Below, in pieces: positions 27,742 to 37,792 of a stretch of DNA of 64,000 nucleotides. Below the pieces are notes generated by a model. That model saw only the letters and a program-made list of their open reading frames with translations, was not told where the DNA came from and did not search any database. The position numbers and the translations under genes were made by a program. The stretch is taken from assembly GCF_022012435.1 (NCBI RefSeq), contig NZ_JAKLUA010000006.1, positions 186,001-250,000 on the forward strand. Reading direction: 5' to 3'. The stretch's first letter is position 1; each line of letters opens with the position of its first letter. Origin of the DNA: Bradyrhizobium zhengyangense (GTDB taxonomy: Bacteria > Pseudomonadota > Alphaproteobacteria > Rhizobiales > Xanthobacteraceae).

Positions 27742-28623
27742 ATGGAGAACCGGGCGATCTTTCCAGGCAGGCTGCTCGCCTGCCTCCTGGTATTTCCGCA
27801 GCTTGCGGTGTCCCTGATCTTCTTCTATTGGCCGGCTGCGCAGGCGCTCTGGCAATCGTTCCTGGTGCAGGATGCCTTCGGGCTCTCGACCGAGTTCGTC
27901 TGGTTCGAGAACTACGTCAACCTGCTGAAGACTCCCGAATACTATCACGCGATCGGCACGACCTTCTTTTTCTCGCTGCTCGTCGTGTTCTTCTCGCTTG
28001 CGATCGGCCTGCTGCTCGCTGTCATGGCGAACCGCAACATCGCTGGCGTGCAGATCTATCGCACCTTCCTGATCATTCCCTACGCGGTCGCGCCTGCGGT
28101 GGCGAGCGTGCTATTCATCTTCATGTTCCAGCCCGGGCTCGGCATGATCGCGCGCGCTTTGCAGCGTAACGGCATCGATTGGAATCCAGTGCTCAACGGC
28201 AATCATGCCATGATCCTGATTGTCATCGTCGCCGTCTGGAACCAGATCAGCTACAATTTCCTGTTCTTTCTCGCCGGCCTGCAGTCAATCCCGAAGAGTG
28301 TGATCGAGGCCGCTGCGATCGACGGCGCGAGGCCAATGCGGCGGTTCTGGACCATCGTCTTTCCGCTGCTGTCGCCGACGACGTTCTTCCTGATCGTCGT
28401 CAATATCACTTACGCCTTCTTCAACACGCTCGGCATCATCGACACCGCAACCGAAGGCGGCCCGAACGGCTCCACCTCAACGCTCGTCTACAAGGTTTTC
28501 CTGGACGGCAAGGCCGGCTCGGACCTCGGCGGCTCGGCCGCGCAATCCGTGATCCTGATGATCATCGTCGTCGCGTTGACCGCGGTCCAATTCCGCTACG
28601 TCGAAAAGAAGGTCCATTACTGA
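27742..28623 (+). CDS. ugpA: sn-Glycerol-3-phosphate ABC transporter permease UgpA
   Basis: A 293-residue membrane protein with about six helices. The coupling EAA loop reads EAAAIDGARPMRRFWTIVFPLL. It pairs with UgpE as the translocation channel. It begins 66 bp after ugpB and the following ugpE starts two bases after its stop. Confidence 0.95.
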   Translation: MENRAIFPGRLLACLLVFPQLAVSLIFFYWPAAQALWQSFLVQDAFGLSTEFVWFENYVNLLKTPEYYHAIGTTFFFSLLVVFFSLAIGLLLAVMANRNIAGVQIYRTFLIIPYAVAPAVASVLFIFMFQPGLGMIARALQRNGIDWNPVLNGNHAMILIVIVAVWNQISYNFLFFLAGLQSIPKSVIEAAAIDGARPMRRFWTIVFPLLSPTTFFLIVVNITYAFFNTLGIIDTATEGGPNGSTSTLVYKVFLDGKAGSDLGGSAAQSVILMIIVVALTAVQFRYVEKKVHY

Positions 28624-28625
28624 CA

Positions 28626-29474
28626 ATGGTCGAGCATCGACGATTTGGAAATCTGTTGCCGCACCTGGTGCTGATCGCCGGCGTGATCGTGGTCGCTTTC
28701 CCGGTCTATCTCGCGATCATCGCCTCCACCCACGACAATTCCGTCATCGCCAACGGCCAGATGCCGCTCTATCCGGGCGGCCACGCGCTGGAGACCTACT
28801 GGAACACGATCATGTCCGGCACCGGCAAGACGACGCGCGAGCCGGTGGGCAGCATGTTGCTGTCGAGCTTGATCATGGCGGTTGGTATTGCGCTCGGAAA
28901 GATCGCGATCTCGATCATTTCGGCCTACGCCATCGTGTTCTTCAACTTTCCCTTCAGGATGGCGACGTTCTGGACCATCTTCATCACGCTCATGCTGCCG
29001 GTCGAAGTGCGAATCTTTCCGACCTACAAGATCACGTCCGACCTGCACATGCTGGATTCCTATTCCGGCCTGATCCTGCCTCTGATCGCGTCGGCAACCG
29101 CGACGCTGCTGTTCCGGCAGTTCTTCATGACGGTGCCGAAGGAACTGGTCGAGGCCTCGAAGATGGATGGAGCAGGTCCGATCCGCTTCTTCTTCGATAC
29201 GCTGCTGCCGCTCTCGGTGACCAACATCGCCGCGCTGTTCGTGATCCTCTTCATTTACGGCTGGAATCAGTATCTCTGGCCGCTGCTGATCACGACGCGC
29301 GACGATATGCAGACCATCGTGATCGGCATCAAGAAGATCATCGATGTGAAGGACGCACTCACCGAATGGTCGGTCGCGATGGCCACCGCGGTGCTCGCGA
29401 TGCTGCCGCCGGTGGCGGTCGTCGTGCTGCTGCAACGCCTGTTCGTCAAGGGCCTGATCGAGACGGAGAAATAG
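28626..29474 (+). CDS. ugpE: sn-Glycerol-3-phosphate ABC transporter permease UgpE
   Basis: A 282-residue permease with six predicted helices starting MVEHRRFGNLLPHLVLIAGV. The EAA loop EASKMDGAGPIRFFFDTLLPL couples to UgpC. A longer upstream in-frame reading (from 28179) lies inside ugpA and is rejected. It ends five bases before ugpC. Confidence 0.95.
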   Translation: MVEHRRFGNLLPHLVLIAGVIVVAFPVYLAIIASTHDNSVIANGQMPLYPGGHALETYWNTIMSGTGKTTREPVGSMLLSSLIMAVGIALGKIAISIISAYAIVFFNFPFRMATFWTIFITLMLPVEVRIFPTYKITSDLHMLDSYSGLILPLIASATATLLFRQFFMTVPKELVEASKMDGAGPIRFFFDTLLPLSVTNIAALFVILFIYGWNQYLWPLLITTRDDMQTIVIGIKKIIDVKDALTEWSVAMATAVLAMLPPVAVVVLLQRLFVKGLIETEK

Positions 29475-29478
29475 GCCC

Positions 29479-30564
<1,086 letters not shown>

Positions 30565-30689
30565 TCGGTTCCAGCCCCGATCGGCGAAAACAACCCCATG
30601 CACAGTAGAAGGCGGTCTGTTTTCATTGGGATAAATCGCCCGAAAAATTCACATCGCGCCCCGACGTCGCAAGCAGTGAATCCACACCC

Positions 30690-30797
30690 CCTGCTACGTG
30701 CTTGAACCCACACGGGGATATGCCCATATTGCTGACCAAGGGGTGCCTTGATCGGGCCCCGAAACACCAAAGTCGCTTCGAGAGGACTTTGTAAACT
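30690..30797 (+). promoter_or_regulatory. Possible ROSE-type RNA thermometer in the hsp20 leader
   Basis: The leader ends in a hairpin at 30769-30790: AAAGTC pairs with GACTTT and CGCT lies opposite AGAGG, burying the ribosome site AGAGGA. The TCGCT opposite a purine-rich Shine-Dalgarno matches the conserved U-Y-G-C-U element of ROSE thermometers known in bradyrhizobial small heat-shock genes. Upstream GC-rich palindromic stretches (e.g. around 30740-30763) could form further hairpins. Structure was judged by eye. Confidence 0.5.
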
Positions 30798-31223
30798 ATG
30801 TCTCGTGTTCCCACGCTTTCCAGTCCGTTCCTTCTGGGCTTCGACGAGATCGAGCGCGTGCTCGATCGCGTCGTCAAAGGCGCCGACGGTTATCCTCCCT
30901 ACAATATCGAGAGGTGCGGCGGCGCGGACAACCAGCCCGAGCGTCTGCGCATCACGCTGGCGGTCGCCGGCTTCACCCGCGACCAACTCGATGTAACCAT
31001 TGAGGAAAACCAGCTTGTCATTCGCGGGCGGCAGCAGGACGACAAGACCCGGCAATACATCCATCGCGGCATCGCCGCGCGCCACTTCCAGCGCACCTTC
31101 GTGCTGGCGGAGGGGATGCTGGTGCTGGGTGCGGATCTGAAGAACGGGTTGTTGTCGATCGACCTGGCCCGGCCTGAACCGGAGAGGATCGTTAAGACAA
31201 TCGCTATCAATGAGCACGAATAA
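30798..31223 (+). CDS. Small heat shock protein, Hsp20/alpha-crystallin family
   Basis: A 141-residue IbpA-like chaperone. PPYNIERCG opens the alpha-crystallin domain, which continues RITLAVAGFTRDQLDVTIEENQLVIRGRQ and ends GLLSIDLARPEPERI, with no long C-terminal IXI tail (IAINEHE). It holds unfolding proteins during heat stress. The leader bears a possible thermometer, and DUF1150 follows 51 bp downstream as is usual. Confidence 0.95.
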   Translation: MSRVPTLSSPFLLGFDEIERVLDRVVKGADGYPPYNIERCGGADNQPERLRITLAVAGFTRDQLDVTIEENQLVIRGRQQDDKTRQYIHRGIAARHFQRTFVLAEGMLVLGADLKNGLLSIDLARPEPERIVKTIAINEHE

Positions 31224-31274
31224 TGGAACGAGTAGCGGACTCGACCGCTTAGTTTCGAGAGAGGAGTCGAGACC

Positions 31275-31547
31275 ATGAGTGAAGGTCACGTTGCGTTCGA
31301 ATACGAAGCCAAGAACGTCTCACCCGAGACGCTGGCAAACCTCGGCGAAGGCCATATCGCCTATGTGAAGCAGATCCGCTCCGAGGATGTGCCCGGCCTG
31401 TTCCCCGAAGCCCCGAAGATCGCGCCCGGCCTCAAGCTGTTCGCGCTCCACGCCGCCGACGGCACGCCGATCATGCTGACCGACAGCCGCGAAGCCGCGG
31501 TCGCCAACGCCTGGAGCAACGAGCTGCAAGCCGTCAGCGTGCACTGA
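31275..31547 (+). CDS. DUF1150 family protein
   Basis: A 90-residue conserved alphaproteobacterial protein: NVSPETLANLGEGHIAYVKQIRSEDV then APGLKLFALHAADGTPIMLTDSREAAVANA. Function unknown; it repeatedly follows Hsp20 genes. GAGAGGAG precedes ATG 31275. A strong terminator lies just after. Confidence 0.93.
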   Translation: MSEGHVAFEYEAKNVSPETLANLGEGHIAYVKQIRSEDVPGLFPEAPKIAPGLKLFALHAADGTPIMLTDSREAAVANAWSNELQAVSVH

Positions 31548-31575
31548 CACGCGCTTCGCGCGACTAGAGTTTTAG

Positions 31576-31612
31576 CGGGCATGCCTTCGCAGGAAGGCAT
31601 GCCCGTTTTCAT
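31576..31612 (+). terminator. Rho-independent terminator after DUF1150
   Basis: A 13-bp perfect stem CGGGCATGCCTTC / GAAGGCATGCCCG with a 4-base loop, then TTTTCATTT. It closes the hsp20-DUF1150 unit. Confidence 0.92.
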
Positions 31613-31728
31613 TTCGAGGTGATGTTTTCGCATCGCTATCGCGAGCCAACGGGAATTCGGCGATGTCCCTGCCCGCATGTGGGGGCGGCCTCGGCTGACC
31701 CACGCACGAAACCGTCATCAATCCGTGA

Positions 31729-31755
31729 TTTGACATTTCATTCACATTTGTCAAA
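31729..31755. promoter_or_regulatory. TetR operator candidate ahead of the TetR/molybdenum hydroxylase operon
   Basis: TTTGACATTT (31729-31738) and ATTTGTCAAA (31746-31755) form an inverted pair with a 7-base spacer, ending nine bases before the TetR start codon. A further TGACAAA follows. Placement implies autorepression. Confidence 0.6.
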
Positions 31756-31764
31756 TCTGACAAA

Positions 31765-32406
31765 ATGCAGGCCAAGGCCCCTCCGCAGGACCGCATCCTC
31801 GACGCCGCCATGCGCGTGTTCGGCCGCCACGGTTTCCGGCGCTCGTCGATCGAGCAGGCGGCCGAGGAAGCCGGGCTGACGCGTCAGGCGCTCTACCATC
31901 ACTTCGCCTCCAAGGAGGCTCTGTTCCGCGCCGTGATCGAGCGGCTTTATGAGCAAGGGCTTGCCGCCGAGATCGAGGCAGCAAAGGCGGCCGAGGAGGA
32001 AGGCCTCGAACTGGCGGAGATCCTTGTCGCCGAGATCGGTGCGCGGATGCAGACCATGGTCGCTTCGCTCAAGGATTCGCCACATAGCGAGGAGCTGTTT
32101 TCCGAACATCTCGCGCAGGCGCGCGACCTCTACCAAGGCTACTCCGTCCGTTTCGCCGACGAGATCGCAACGACCATCGCGCGGGTCTGCCGCAAGCAGA
32201 AGCTCACGCTCGCAAGCGGCGTCTCCGTGCGCGAGCTCGCGCGCTGCGTCGAGATGGCGGTCCACGGCACCAAATCCGCTTTTCCGTCCATGCAGCCGGT
32301 CGACGCGTTCCTGAAACAGCTCGAGACCATGCTGCGCATGCTGATCGCCGGCGCGATGACGCCGTCCGCGAAGAAGTCCCCACGCAAAACGGGAGTTCGA
32401 AAATGA
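31765..32406 (+). CDS. TetR/AcrR family transcriptional regulator
   Basis: A 213-residue repressor. The DNA-binding domain is DRILDAAMRVFGRHGFRRSSIEQAAEEAGLTRQALYHHFASKEALF. The C-terminal ligand domain is divergent. Its stop overlaps the next gene by 4 bp, so it is the first gene of the molybdenum-hydroxylase operon and probably controls it together with itself through the palindrome upstream. Confidence 0.9.
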   Translation: MQAKAPPQDRILDAAMRVFGRHGFRRSSIEQAAEEAGLTRQALYHHFASKEALFRAVIERLYEQGLAAEIEAAKAAEEEGLELAEILVAEIGARMQTMVASLKDSPHSEELFSEHLAQARDLYQGYSVRFADEIATTIARVCRKQKLTLASGVSVRELARCVEMAVHGTKSAFPSMQPVDAFLKQLETMLRMLIAGAMTPSAKKSPRKTGVRK

Positions 32407-35090
32407 CCACCACGACCATCAATGGAAGGCCTCTGGCGTTACCCGACGATCCGGATGCGCTCCTGGTCGACGTGATCCGCGATGGCGGCCTCACCGGCAC
32501 CAAACTCGTCTGCGGCTCCGGCGTCTGCGGCGCCTGCACCGTGCTGCTCGACGGAACGCCGGTCGTGAGCTGCCTGTTGCCGGCGCAGGCGGCCGCCGAC
32601 AAATCGCTGACGACCATCGAGGGCATAGGTAGCACCGGATTGCATCCGGTGCAGAAGGCGTTCATGGCGCACGACGCCCTGCAATGCGGCTTCTGCACGC
32701 CCGGCTTTGTCGTCGAAGCCACCGCCTTCCATGACAGCTGGCGCGCGACCAGGGGCACGGCGACACCCTCGCGCGAGGAGATCGCCGCCGCGCTCTCGGG
32801 GCATCTCTGCCGCTGCGGCGCCTATGAAGGCATCTATCGCGCCGTCGCCGAAGCATGCTCGGGCCGCTTCGACGGCAACGATCCCATCGCGCCGCGGCTG
32901 GAAGCCCGCGACAAGGTGACGGGACTGGCCCGCTACACCGTCGACATCCACCATGACGGCCAGCTCGAAGGCGTCATCCTGCGCGCGCACGTCGCGCATG
33001 CGAGGATCACCCGGCTTGATCTGGCGCCGGCGCGCGCCATTGCCGGTGTTGCCGCGGTCGTTCCGCTGCTCGACGATGACAACATGATCCGCTTCGTCGG
33101 CGCGCCGATTGCAGCCGTCGCGGCCAAGGATCGCCGCACCGCACTGAAGGCAATCGCCGCGATCACCTTCAGGCCCGAGCCTTTTCCCGCGGTGATCGGG
33201 CTCGATGCAGCGCGACGCGACGATGCGCCCGTCGTGTTCGAAAAGAAGGACCGCAAGCGTGCCGGCAACGTGTCCGAGGGCGCCGGCGGCGCTCCGGTGT
33301 CGTGGAAGGGCAACGTGCGCGGGCCTTCGGCGCCGTTCTCGCAGAAAGCCAAGCAGGCCAAGAGCTGGCTTGACGAGGCGCGGGCGCAACGCAATCCGTT
33401 GCTAGTCGAGGAAACCTTCCGCGTCTCGACGCAACAGCACGCAAGTCTCGAACCACATGCCGCCGTGGCCAGGTTCGATGGCGATCAGCTTACCGTGCAC
33501 ATCTCGACCCAGGCCATTCACGAGAGCATGGAGAAGATCGCCAAGCGCTACGGCCTTCCGCACGACAGGGTGCGTGTGATCGCCGATCATGTCGGCGGCG
33601 GGTTCGGCTCCAAGGGCAGCGTTGGGCTGGAGACCATCGCCGCGATCGAGCTCGCGCGCGCCGCGAAGGCGCCGGTGCGGGTCGCCTTCGATCGCGAAGA
33701 GGAGCTTTCCGTCGCCGGCTATCGTCCGGCCGCCGAGCTGAAGCTGTCCTTGCTGCCTTCGACGGAAGGCCGCCTCAAGGCGCTGTCGCTCACCGCGCAT
33801 GCCGACACCGGCGCCGCCGTGAACTCGCTGATCGCCGGCCTGGCGCGGCTGATCTATCCGGCCGAAGCAAAAGAGCTCGTCGACTTCGACGTGCTCAGCA
33901 ATTTGCCGCCCGGCGCGCCGTTCCGCGGCCCCGGCGGTCCGCCGATGTCGTTTGCGCTGGAGCAGGCGATCGACGAGGCGGCGCTGCGCATGAAGGTCGA
34001 TCCGATTCAGCTGCGCAAGCTCTGGGACCCCGATCCCAACCGCCAGCGATTGTACGACTGGGCCGCCGGCCTCGACGTCTGGAAGAGCCGCAAGCCGGCC
34101 GCCTCGCAGTCCGGCCGCTACCGGCGCGGCGTCGGCGTCGCAACCGGCTACTGGCTCTATCTCTGGCAGACCGGCTCCTCGGTCGAGCTCGCGGTCAAGG
34201 GCGGCCGCCTCGTCGCAAGCTGCGCGGTACAGGATATCGGCACAGGCACGCGTAGCGTGATCGCGAACACCGTCGCGAAAGCGTTCGATCTCGAGCCGCA
34301 GGATGTGGAAGTTCGTATCGGCCGCTCCAACCTGCCGCCCGGACCGGGGTCCGGCGGCAGCCGCGTCACCGCCTCGGTGGTGCCGCCGACGTTGCTCGCC
34401 ATCGACAAGCTGAAAGCGGAAATCAAGCGCACCGCGTCTCGCACACCGGCTCCGGGCTCGAACGCGCCGTGGCGCGAGATGATCGCGGCTTCTCCCGACA
34501 TCGCCGTGTCGGCGAAACGCCAGGAGGACGGCAAGCCGCCGCCCGGCGTGAGGCCCGCGCTGCACGAGGCCGGCCTCATGGGCCGGGTGTTCGGTTGGGT
34601 GCTGCGCCTGATGAACCACATGGTGGTCGGCGCCGGCGTGCCGAGCTCGGTGCAGGTGATGGAAGTCGAGGTCGATACCTGGCTCGGCCATGTGCGCGTC
34701 CTCAACGCCTATACGGGCCTCGCGATCGGCAAGCTCGCCGCGCCGACGCTGGCGCGAAGCCAGGCCGCAGGCGCGGTGATCCAGGGCATCGGCTACGCAC
34801 TCTATGAGACGCGGGAGACCGATCCTTCGAGCGGCCACATCCTGAGCGGCAGCATGGAGGATTACCGCATTCCGGGGATTGCCGACATGCCGAAACTGGA
34901 CGTGCATTTCGACGAGGCCGGTTTCGAGCATGTGCCGGGCGGCAGCGTCGGCATCGGCGAAGTCGCCACCGTGCCGACCTCGCCCGCGATCGCCAACGCC
35001 ATCCGCGATGCGATCGGCGTGAGACTGACCGAAATTCCGTTCCGGCCGGATCGCCTGGTGGCCGCGCTGAAAGGGAGGGATGCAGCATGA
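32403..35090 (+). CDS. Xanthine dehydrogenase-family oxidoreductase: fused [2Fe-2S] and molybdopterin subunits
   Basis: An 895-residue fusion. Residues 1-150 form the two [2Fe-2S] clusters: Cys37, 42, 45, 57 (plant-type) and Cys95, 98, 136, 138 (helical). The rest is the molybdopterin-binding domain, with GGGFGSKGS and the catalytic Glu853 in VGIGEVATVP. It oxidises an aldehyde or N-heterocycle using water. No Tat signal is present, so it is cytosolic. The FAD subunit follows with a 4-bp overlap. Substrate unknown. Confidence 0.92.
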   Translation: MTTTTINGRPLALPDDPDALLVDVIRDGGLTGTKLVCGSGVCGACTVLLDGTPVVSCLLPAQAAADKSLTTIEGIGSTGLHPVQKAFMAHDALQCGFCTPGFVVEATAFHDSWRATRGTATPSREEIAAALSGHLCRCGAYEGIYRAVAEACSGRFDGNDPIAPRLEARDKVTGLARYTVDIHHDGQLEGVILRAHVAHARITRLDLAPARAIAGVAAVVPLLDDDNMIRFVGAPIAAVAAKDRRTALKAIAAITFRPEPFPAVIGLDAARRDDAPVVFEKKDRKRAGNVSEGAGGAPVSWKGNVRGPSAPFSQKAKQAKSWLDEARAQRNPLLVEETFRVSTQQHASLEPHAAVARFDGDQLTVHISTQAIHESMEKIAKRYGLPHDRVRVIADHVGGGFGSKGSVGLETIAAIELARAAKAPVRVAFDREEELSVAGYRPAAELKLSLLPSTEGRLKALSLTAHADTGAAVNSLIAGLARLIYPAEAKELVDFDVLSNLPPGAPFRGPGGPPMSFALEQAIDEAALRMKVDPIQLRKLWDPDPNRQRLYDWAAGLDVWKSRKPAASQSGRYRRGVGVATGYWLYLWQTGSSVELAVKGGRLVASCAVQDIGTGTRSVIANTVAKAFDLEPQDVEVRIGRSNLPPGPGSGGSRVTASVVPPTLLAIDKLKAEIKRTASRTPAPGSNAPWREMIAASPDIAVSAKRQEDGKPPPGVRPALHEAGLMGRVFGWVLRLMNHMVVGAGVPSSVQVMEVEVDTWLGHVRVLNAYTGLAIGKLAAPTLARSQAAGAVIQGIGYALYETRETDPSSGHILSGSMEDYRIPGIADMPKLDVHFDEAGFEHVPGGSVGIGEVATVPTSPAIANAIRDAIGVRLTEIPFRPDRLVAALKGRDAA

Positions 35091-36019
35091 GCGTCGCCGT
35101 CATGACTGCCGAGCCGACTGCCAAGCCCACGCCCGAATTCCGCGCCGGAGGCACCGACTTCAGCGAACGCCGCCGCAGCGGCGTGTCGCAGGGACTACTG
35201 ATCGACATCTCGGCCACCGGCGACAAGGCGATCACCTGGGACGCCGACGGAGCAGCCCAGATCGGTGCGTTGACCACCATCGCCACGATCGCGACGGACG
35301 CACGCATCGCCGCTGCCTATCCCGGTATTGCGGCGAGCGCGCAAGGCCTCGCCACGCCACAGGTGCGCCAGGTTGCAACGCTCGGCGGCAATCTCGCGCA
35401 GCGTTCGCGCTGCTGGTATTTCCGCCGGGCCGACATCGATTGCCTGAAGAAAGGCGGCAGTACCTGCCCTGCCCGGTCTGGCAATCATCTCTATGGCGTT
35501 GCCTTCGATCTCGGGCCTTGCGTCGCGCCGCATCCCTCGACCATGGCGGCGGCTCTGCTCGCTTATGATGCGACCATCACCACGGACCGGCGCAGCGGAT
35601 TGACGATTGCCGGCCTGCTCGGCGACGGCTCGGTCTCGCACGCCGATCATACGCTCGCGGCAGGCGAGATGATCAAGAGCATTGCGCTTCCTGCTCCGCT
35701 CGAGGGCGAGCGCGCTTCCTACAAGCGCGCGATCAGCCGGACCTATGCGGAATGGCCGCTGGTGGAGCTCTGCACCCGCGTCGTGATCGCCGACGGCAAG
35801 TTCCAGCTCGTGCGTCTCGCTGCCGGCGGCGTCGCGCCCGTGCCGCTTCGCCTCGCCGCCGCGGAAGTCGCGCTTCATGGCAAGATTGCCAATGCGGCAT
35901 CGATCGCAGATGCAGCGAAAGCGGCGACCTCGGGCGCCAAACCATTGCCGATGACGGGCTACAAGCTCGATCTTCTGCAAGGGCTGATGCGCGATGTGCT
36001 GGAGCGGCTTTTGGATTAG
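35087..36019 (+). CDS. FAD-binding subunit of the xanthine dehydrogenase-family enzyme, with an extra cysteine cluster
   Basis: A 310-residue CoxM/PaoB-type flavoprotein. FRAGGTDF and ATLGGNLAQRSRCWYFR are the FAD-binding loops. Cys109, 119, 127 and 145 lie in one insertion after GGNLAQRSRC, as in subunits that carry an added [4Fe-4S] cluster (PaoB, 4-hydroxybenzoyl-CoA reductase beta). It would pass electrons from the fused subunit to FAD. It ends the operon and converges with the acyl-CoA ligase. Confidence 0.9.
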   Translation: MSVAVMTAEPTAKPTPEFRAGGTDFSERRRSGVSQGLLIDISATGDKAITWDADGAAQIGALTTIATIATDARIAAAYPGIAASAQGLATPQVRQVATLGGNLAQRSRCWYFRRADIDCLKKGGSTCPARSGNHLYGVAFDLGPCVAPHPSTMAAALLAYDATITTDRRSGLTIAGLLGDGSVSHADHTLAAGEMIKSIALPAPLEGERASYKRAISRTYAEWPLVELCTRVVIADGKFQLVRLAAGGVAPVPLRLAAAEVALHGKIANAASIADAAKAATSGAKPLPMTGYKLDLLQGLMRDVLERLLD

Positions 36020-36049
36020 CTGGTCGCGCAGGCGGCACCCCATCACGCT

Positions 36050-37588
36050 CTAGCCGCCTGAGCGACCCGCAAGCCGCGCGCGGATGTCAGGCTTCAGCAC
36101 CTTGCCGACCTTGGAGCGCGGCAGATCGTCCCAGACTTCGATCTGCTTCGGTGTCTTGACGCTGCCGATCTGCTGCTTGACGAAGGCCGCCAGCGCCGTC
36201 GCATCGACGCTCTGGCCGGCGCGAGGCTGCACCACGGCGACGATCCGCTCGCCCCATTTCTCGTCCGGAAGGCCAATCACGGCGCAATCCTGCACGGCCT
36301 CATGCGCCCGCAGCGCGTTCTCGACCTCGATCGAGTAGACGTTGAACCCGCCTGATATGATCATGTCCTTGGCGCGATCGACGATATAGAGGTAGCCGTC
36401 GTCGTCGATGTAGCCGATGTCGCCGGTGTGGTGCCAGCCATGCGCGGAGGCCTCCGCCGTGGCCTCCGGATTCTTGTAGTAACCCTCCATCACCAGCGAG
36501 CCGCGGACCACGATCTCGCCGCGCGCGCCCGATGGCAGCAGATTGCCGTCGCCATCCATGATCCCGGCCTGCACCAGCGGGCTGATCCGCCCGGCCGAAG
36601 CGAGACGCTGCATCGCGATGGTGCCGTCGGCGTTGTAATGCTCACTAGGCGCCATCATCGAGATCATCATCGGCGCCTCGGTCTGGCCGAACAGTTGCGC
36701 CATCGGCCCGATGCGCTGGAGCGCTTCCGCGAGCCGGGCGGCCGAGATCGGCGCCGCGCCGTACCAGAAGCATTGCAGCGATTCGAGGTTGGCGGAGTCG
36801 AGCTTGGGATGATCGAGCAGCATGTAGATCACGGTCGGCGGCAGGAAGGTGTGCGTGACACGGTAGCGCGCGATCAGATCGAGGAATTCGGCGATATCGG
36901 GGTGATGCATGATCACGATGCGACCACCGAGCGTCATGATCGGGAAACACAGCACACCGGCCGCGTGGGTCAGCGGCGCCAGCGCGAGATAGACCGGACG
37001 TCCCCTGAAGGGATAGCCCATCAGCGTCAGCGCCGTCATGGTCTCGATGTTGCGGCCCGACAACATGACCCCCTTCGGCTTGCCTGTGGTGCCGCCGGTA
37101 CCGGGAATCATCGCGAGATCGTCGACCGTCTCGCGTTGATAGGGATCCTCGGTGAGGCCGGCGAGCCAGCTCGCGAACGAGGGCGCGAAGGGCAGCTCGG
37201 CATCGAGGCAGACGAGGACGCGCAGCTTCGGCAGCGCTGCTCGCATCGCCTCAACCATCGGCGTGAAGCTCGAATGAAACAGCAGCAGGCTGCAGTCGAA
37301 CTGATCGAGGATGATGCGGTTTTCGGCCGCCTCGTTGCGGGGATTGATCGGGCACCAGACCGCGCCGGCGCGGGAAATCCCGAACACGCACGCAAACGCG
37401 ACCGGATCGTTGCCAGAGAGGATCGCGACCTTCTCGCCGGGCGCGATGCCCGATCGATCGAGCCCGCGCGCGACGCGATAGCTCAGCTGCTGCACCTCGC
37501 GATAGCTGAGGTCGCGCCCGTCCATGGTCAGGCACGGCGCATCGGCGCCGAGCGAGGCGCCCTTGTCGAGATAGTCGATGAAGCGCAT
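36050..37588 (-). CDS. AMP-dependent acyl-CoA ligase (long-chain fatty acid/aromatic acid type)
   Basis: A 512-residue adenylating enzyme. The P-loop is PGTGGTTGKPKGVML; YGAAPIS, GYYKNPEATAE and HTGDIGYIDDDGYLYIVDRAKDMIISGG follow, and the catalytic Lys is in RSKVGKVLKP near the C-terminus. It activates a carboxylic acid to its CoA ester. Downstream genes of the same strand form no obvious pathway. Exact acid not determinable. Confidence 0.9.
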   Translation of the reverse strand: MRFIDYLDKGASLGADAPCLTMDGRDLSYREVQQLSYRVARGLDRSGIAPGEKVAILSGNDPVAFACVFGISRAGAVWCPINPRNEAAENRIILDQFDCSLLLFHSSFTPMVEAMRAALPKLRVLVCLDAELPFAPSFASWLAGLTEDPYQRETVDDLAMIPGTGGTTGKPKGVMLSGRNIETMTALTLMGYPFRGRPVYLALAPLTHAAGVLCFPIMTLGGRIVIMHHPDIAEFLDLIARYRVTHTFLPPTVIYMLLDHPKLDSANLESLQCFWYGAAPISAARLAEALQRIGPMAQLFGQTEAPMMISMMAPSEHYNADGTIAMQRLASAGRISPLVQAGIMDGDGNLLPSGARGEIVVRGSLVMEGYYKNPEATAEASAHGWHHTGDIGYIDDDGYLYIVDRAKDMIISGGFNVYSIEVENALRAHEAVQDCAVIGLPDEKWGERIVAVVQPRAGQSVDATALAAFVKQQIGSVKTPKQIEVWDDLPRSKVGKVLKPDIRARLAGRSGG

Positions 37589-37643
37589 GGTCGCCCCCGA
37601 AGCATGTAGAGGTCAGGTTAGAGTCGCGCCGCGTCGTAGATCC

Positions 37644-37762
37644 ACCTCTCCCTTGGGAGAGGTCGGCGCGCAGCGCCGGGTGAGGGGTTACGGTCTCGCG
37701 TTGAGCCGCGGCCCCTCACCCGATTTGCTGCGCAAATCGACCTCTCCCCGATGGGGAGAGGT
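37644..37762. repeat. REP-like inverted-repeat pair without a gene
   Basis: Two units face each other: 37644-37687 (ACCTCTCCCTTGGGAGAGGT, a GGCGCGCAGCGCC hairpin, GGGTGAGGGG) and 37711-37762 (CCCCTCACCCG, GATTTGCTGCGCAAATC hairpin, ACCTCTCCCCGATGGGGAGA). Their ends match the repeats around the DUF559 gene at 14.1 kb but only about 23 bp lie between them. It lies between the acyl-CoA ligase and the reductase gene. Confidence 0.85.
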
Positions 37763-37792
37763 AAAGAAGGATCGCCGTCGCCGCCATGTCCC

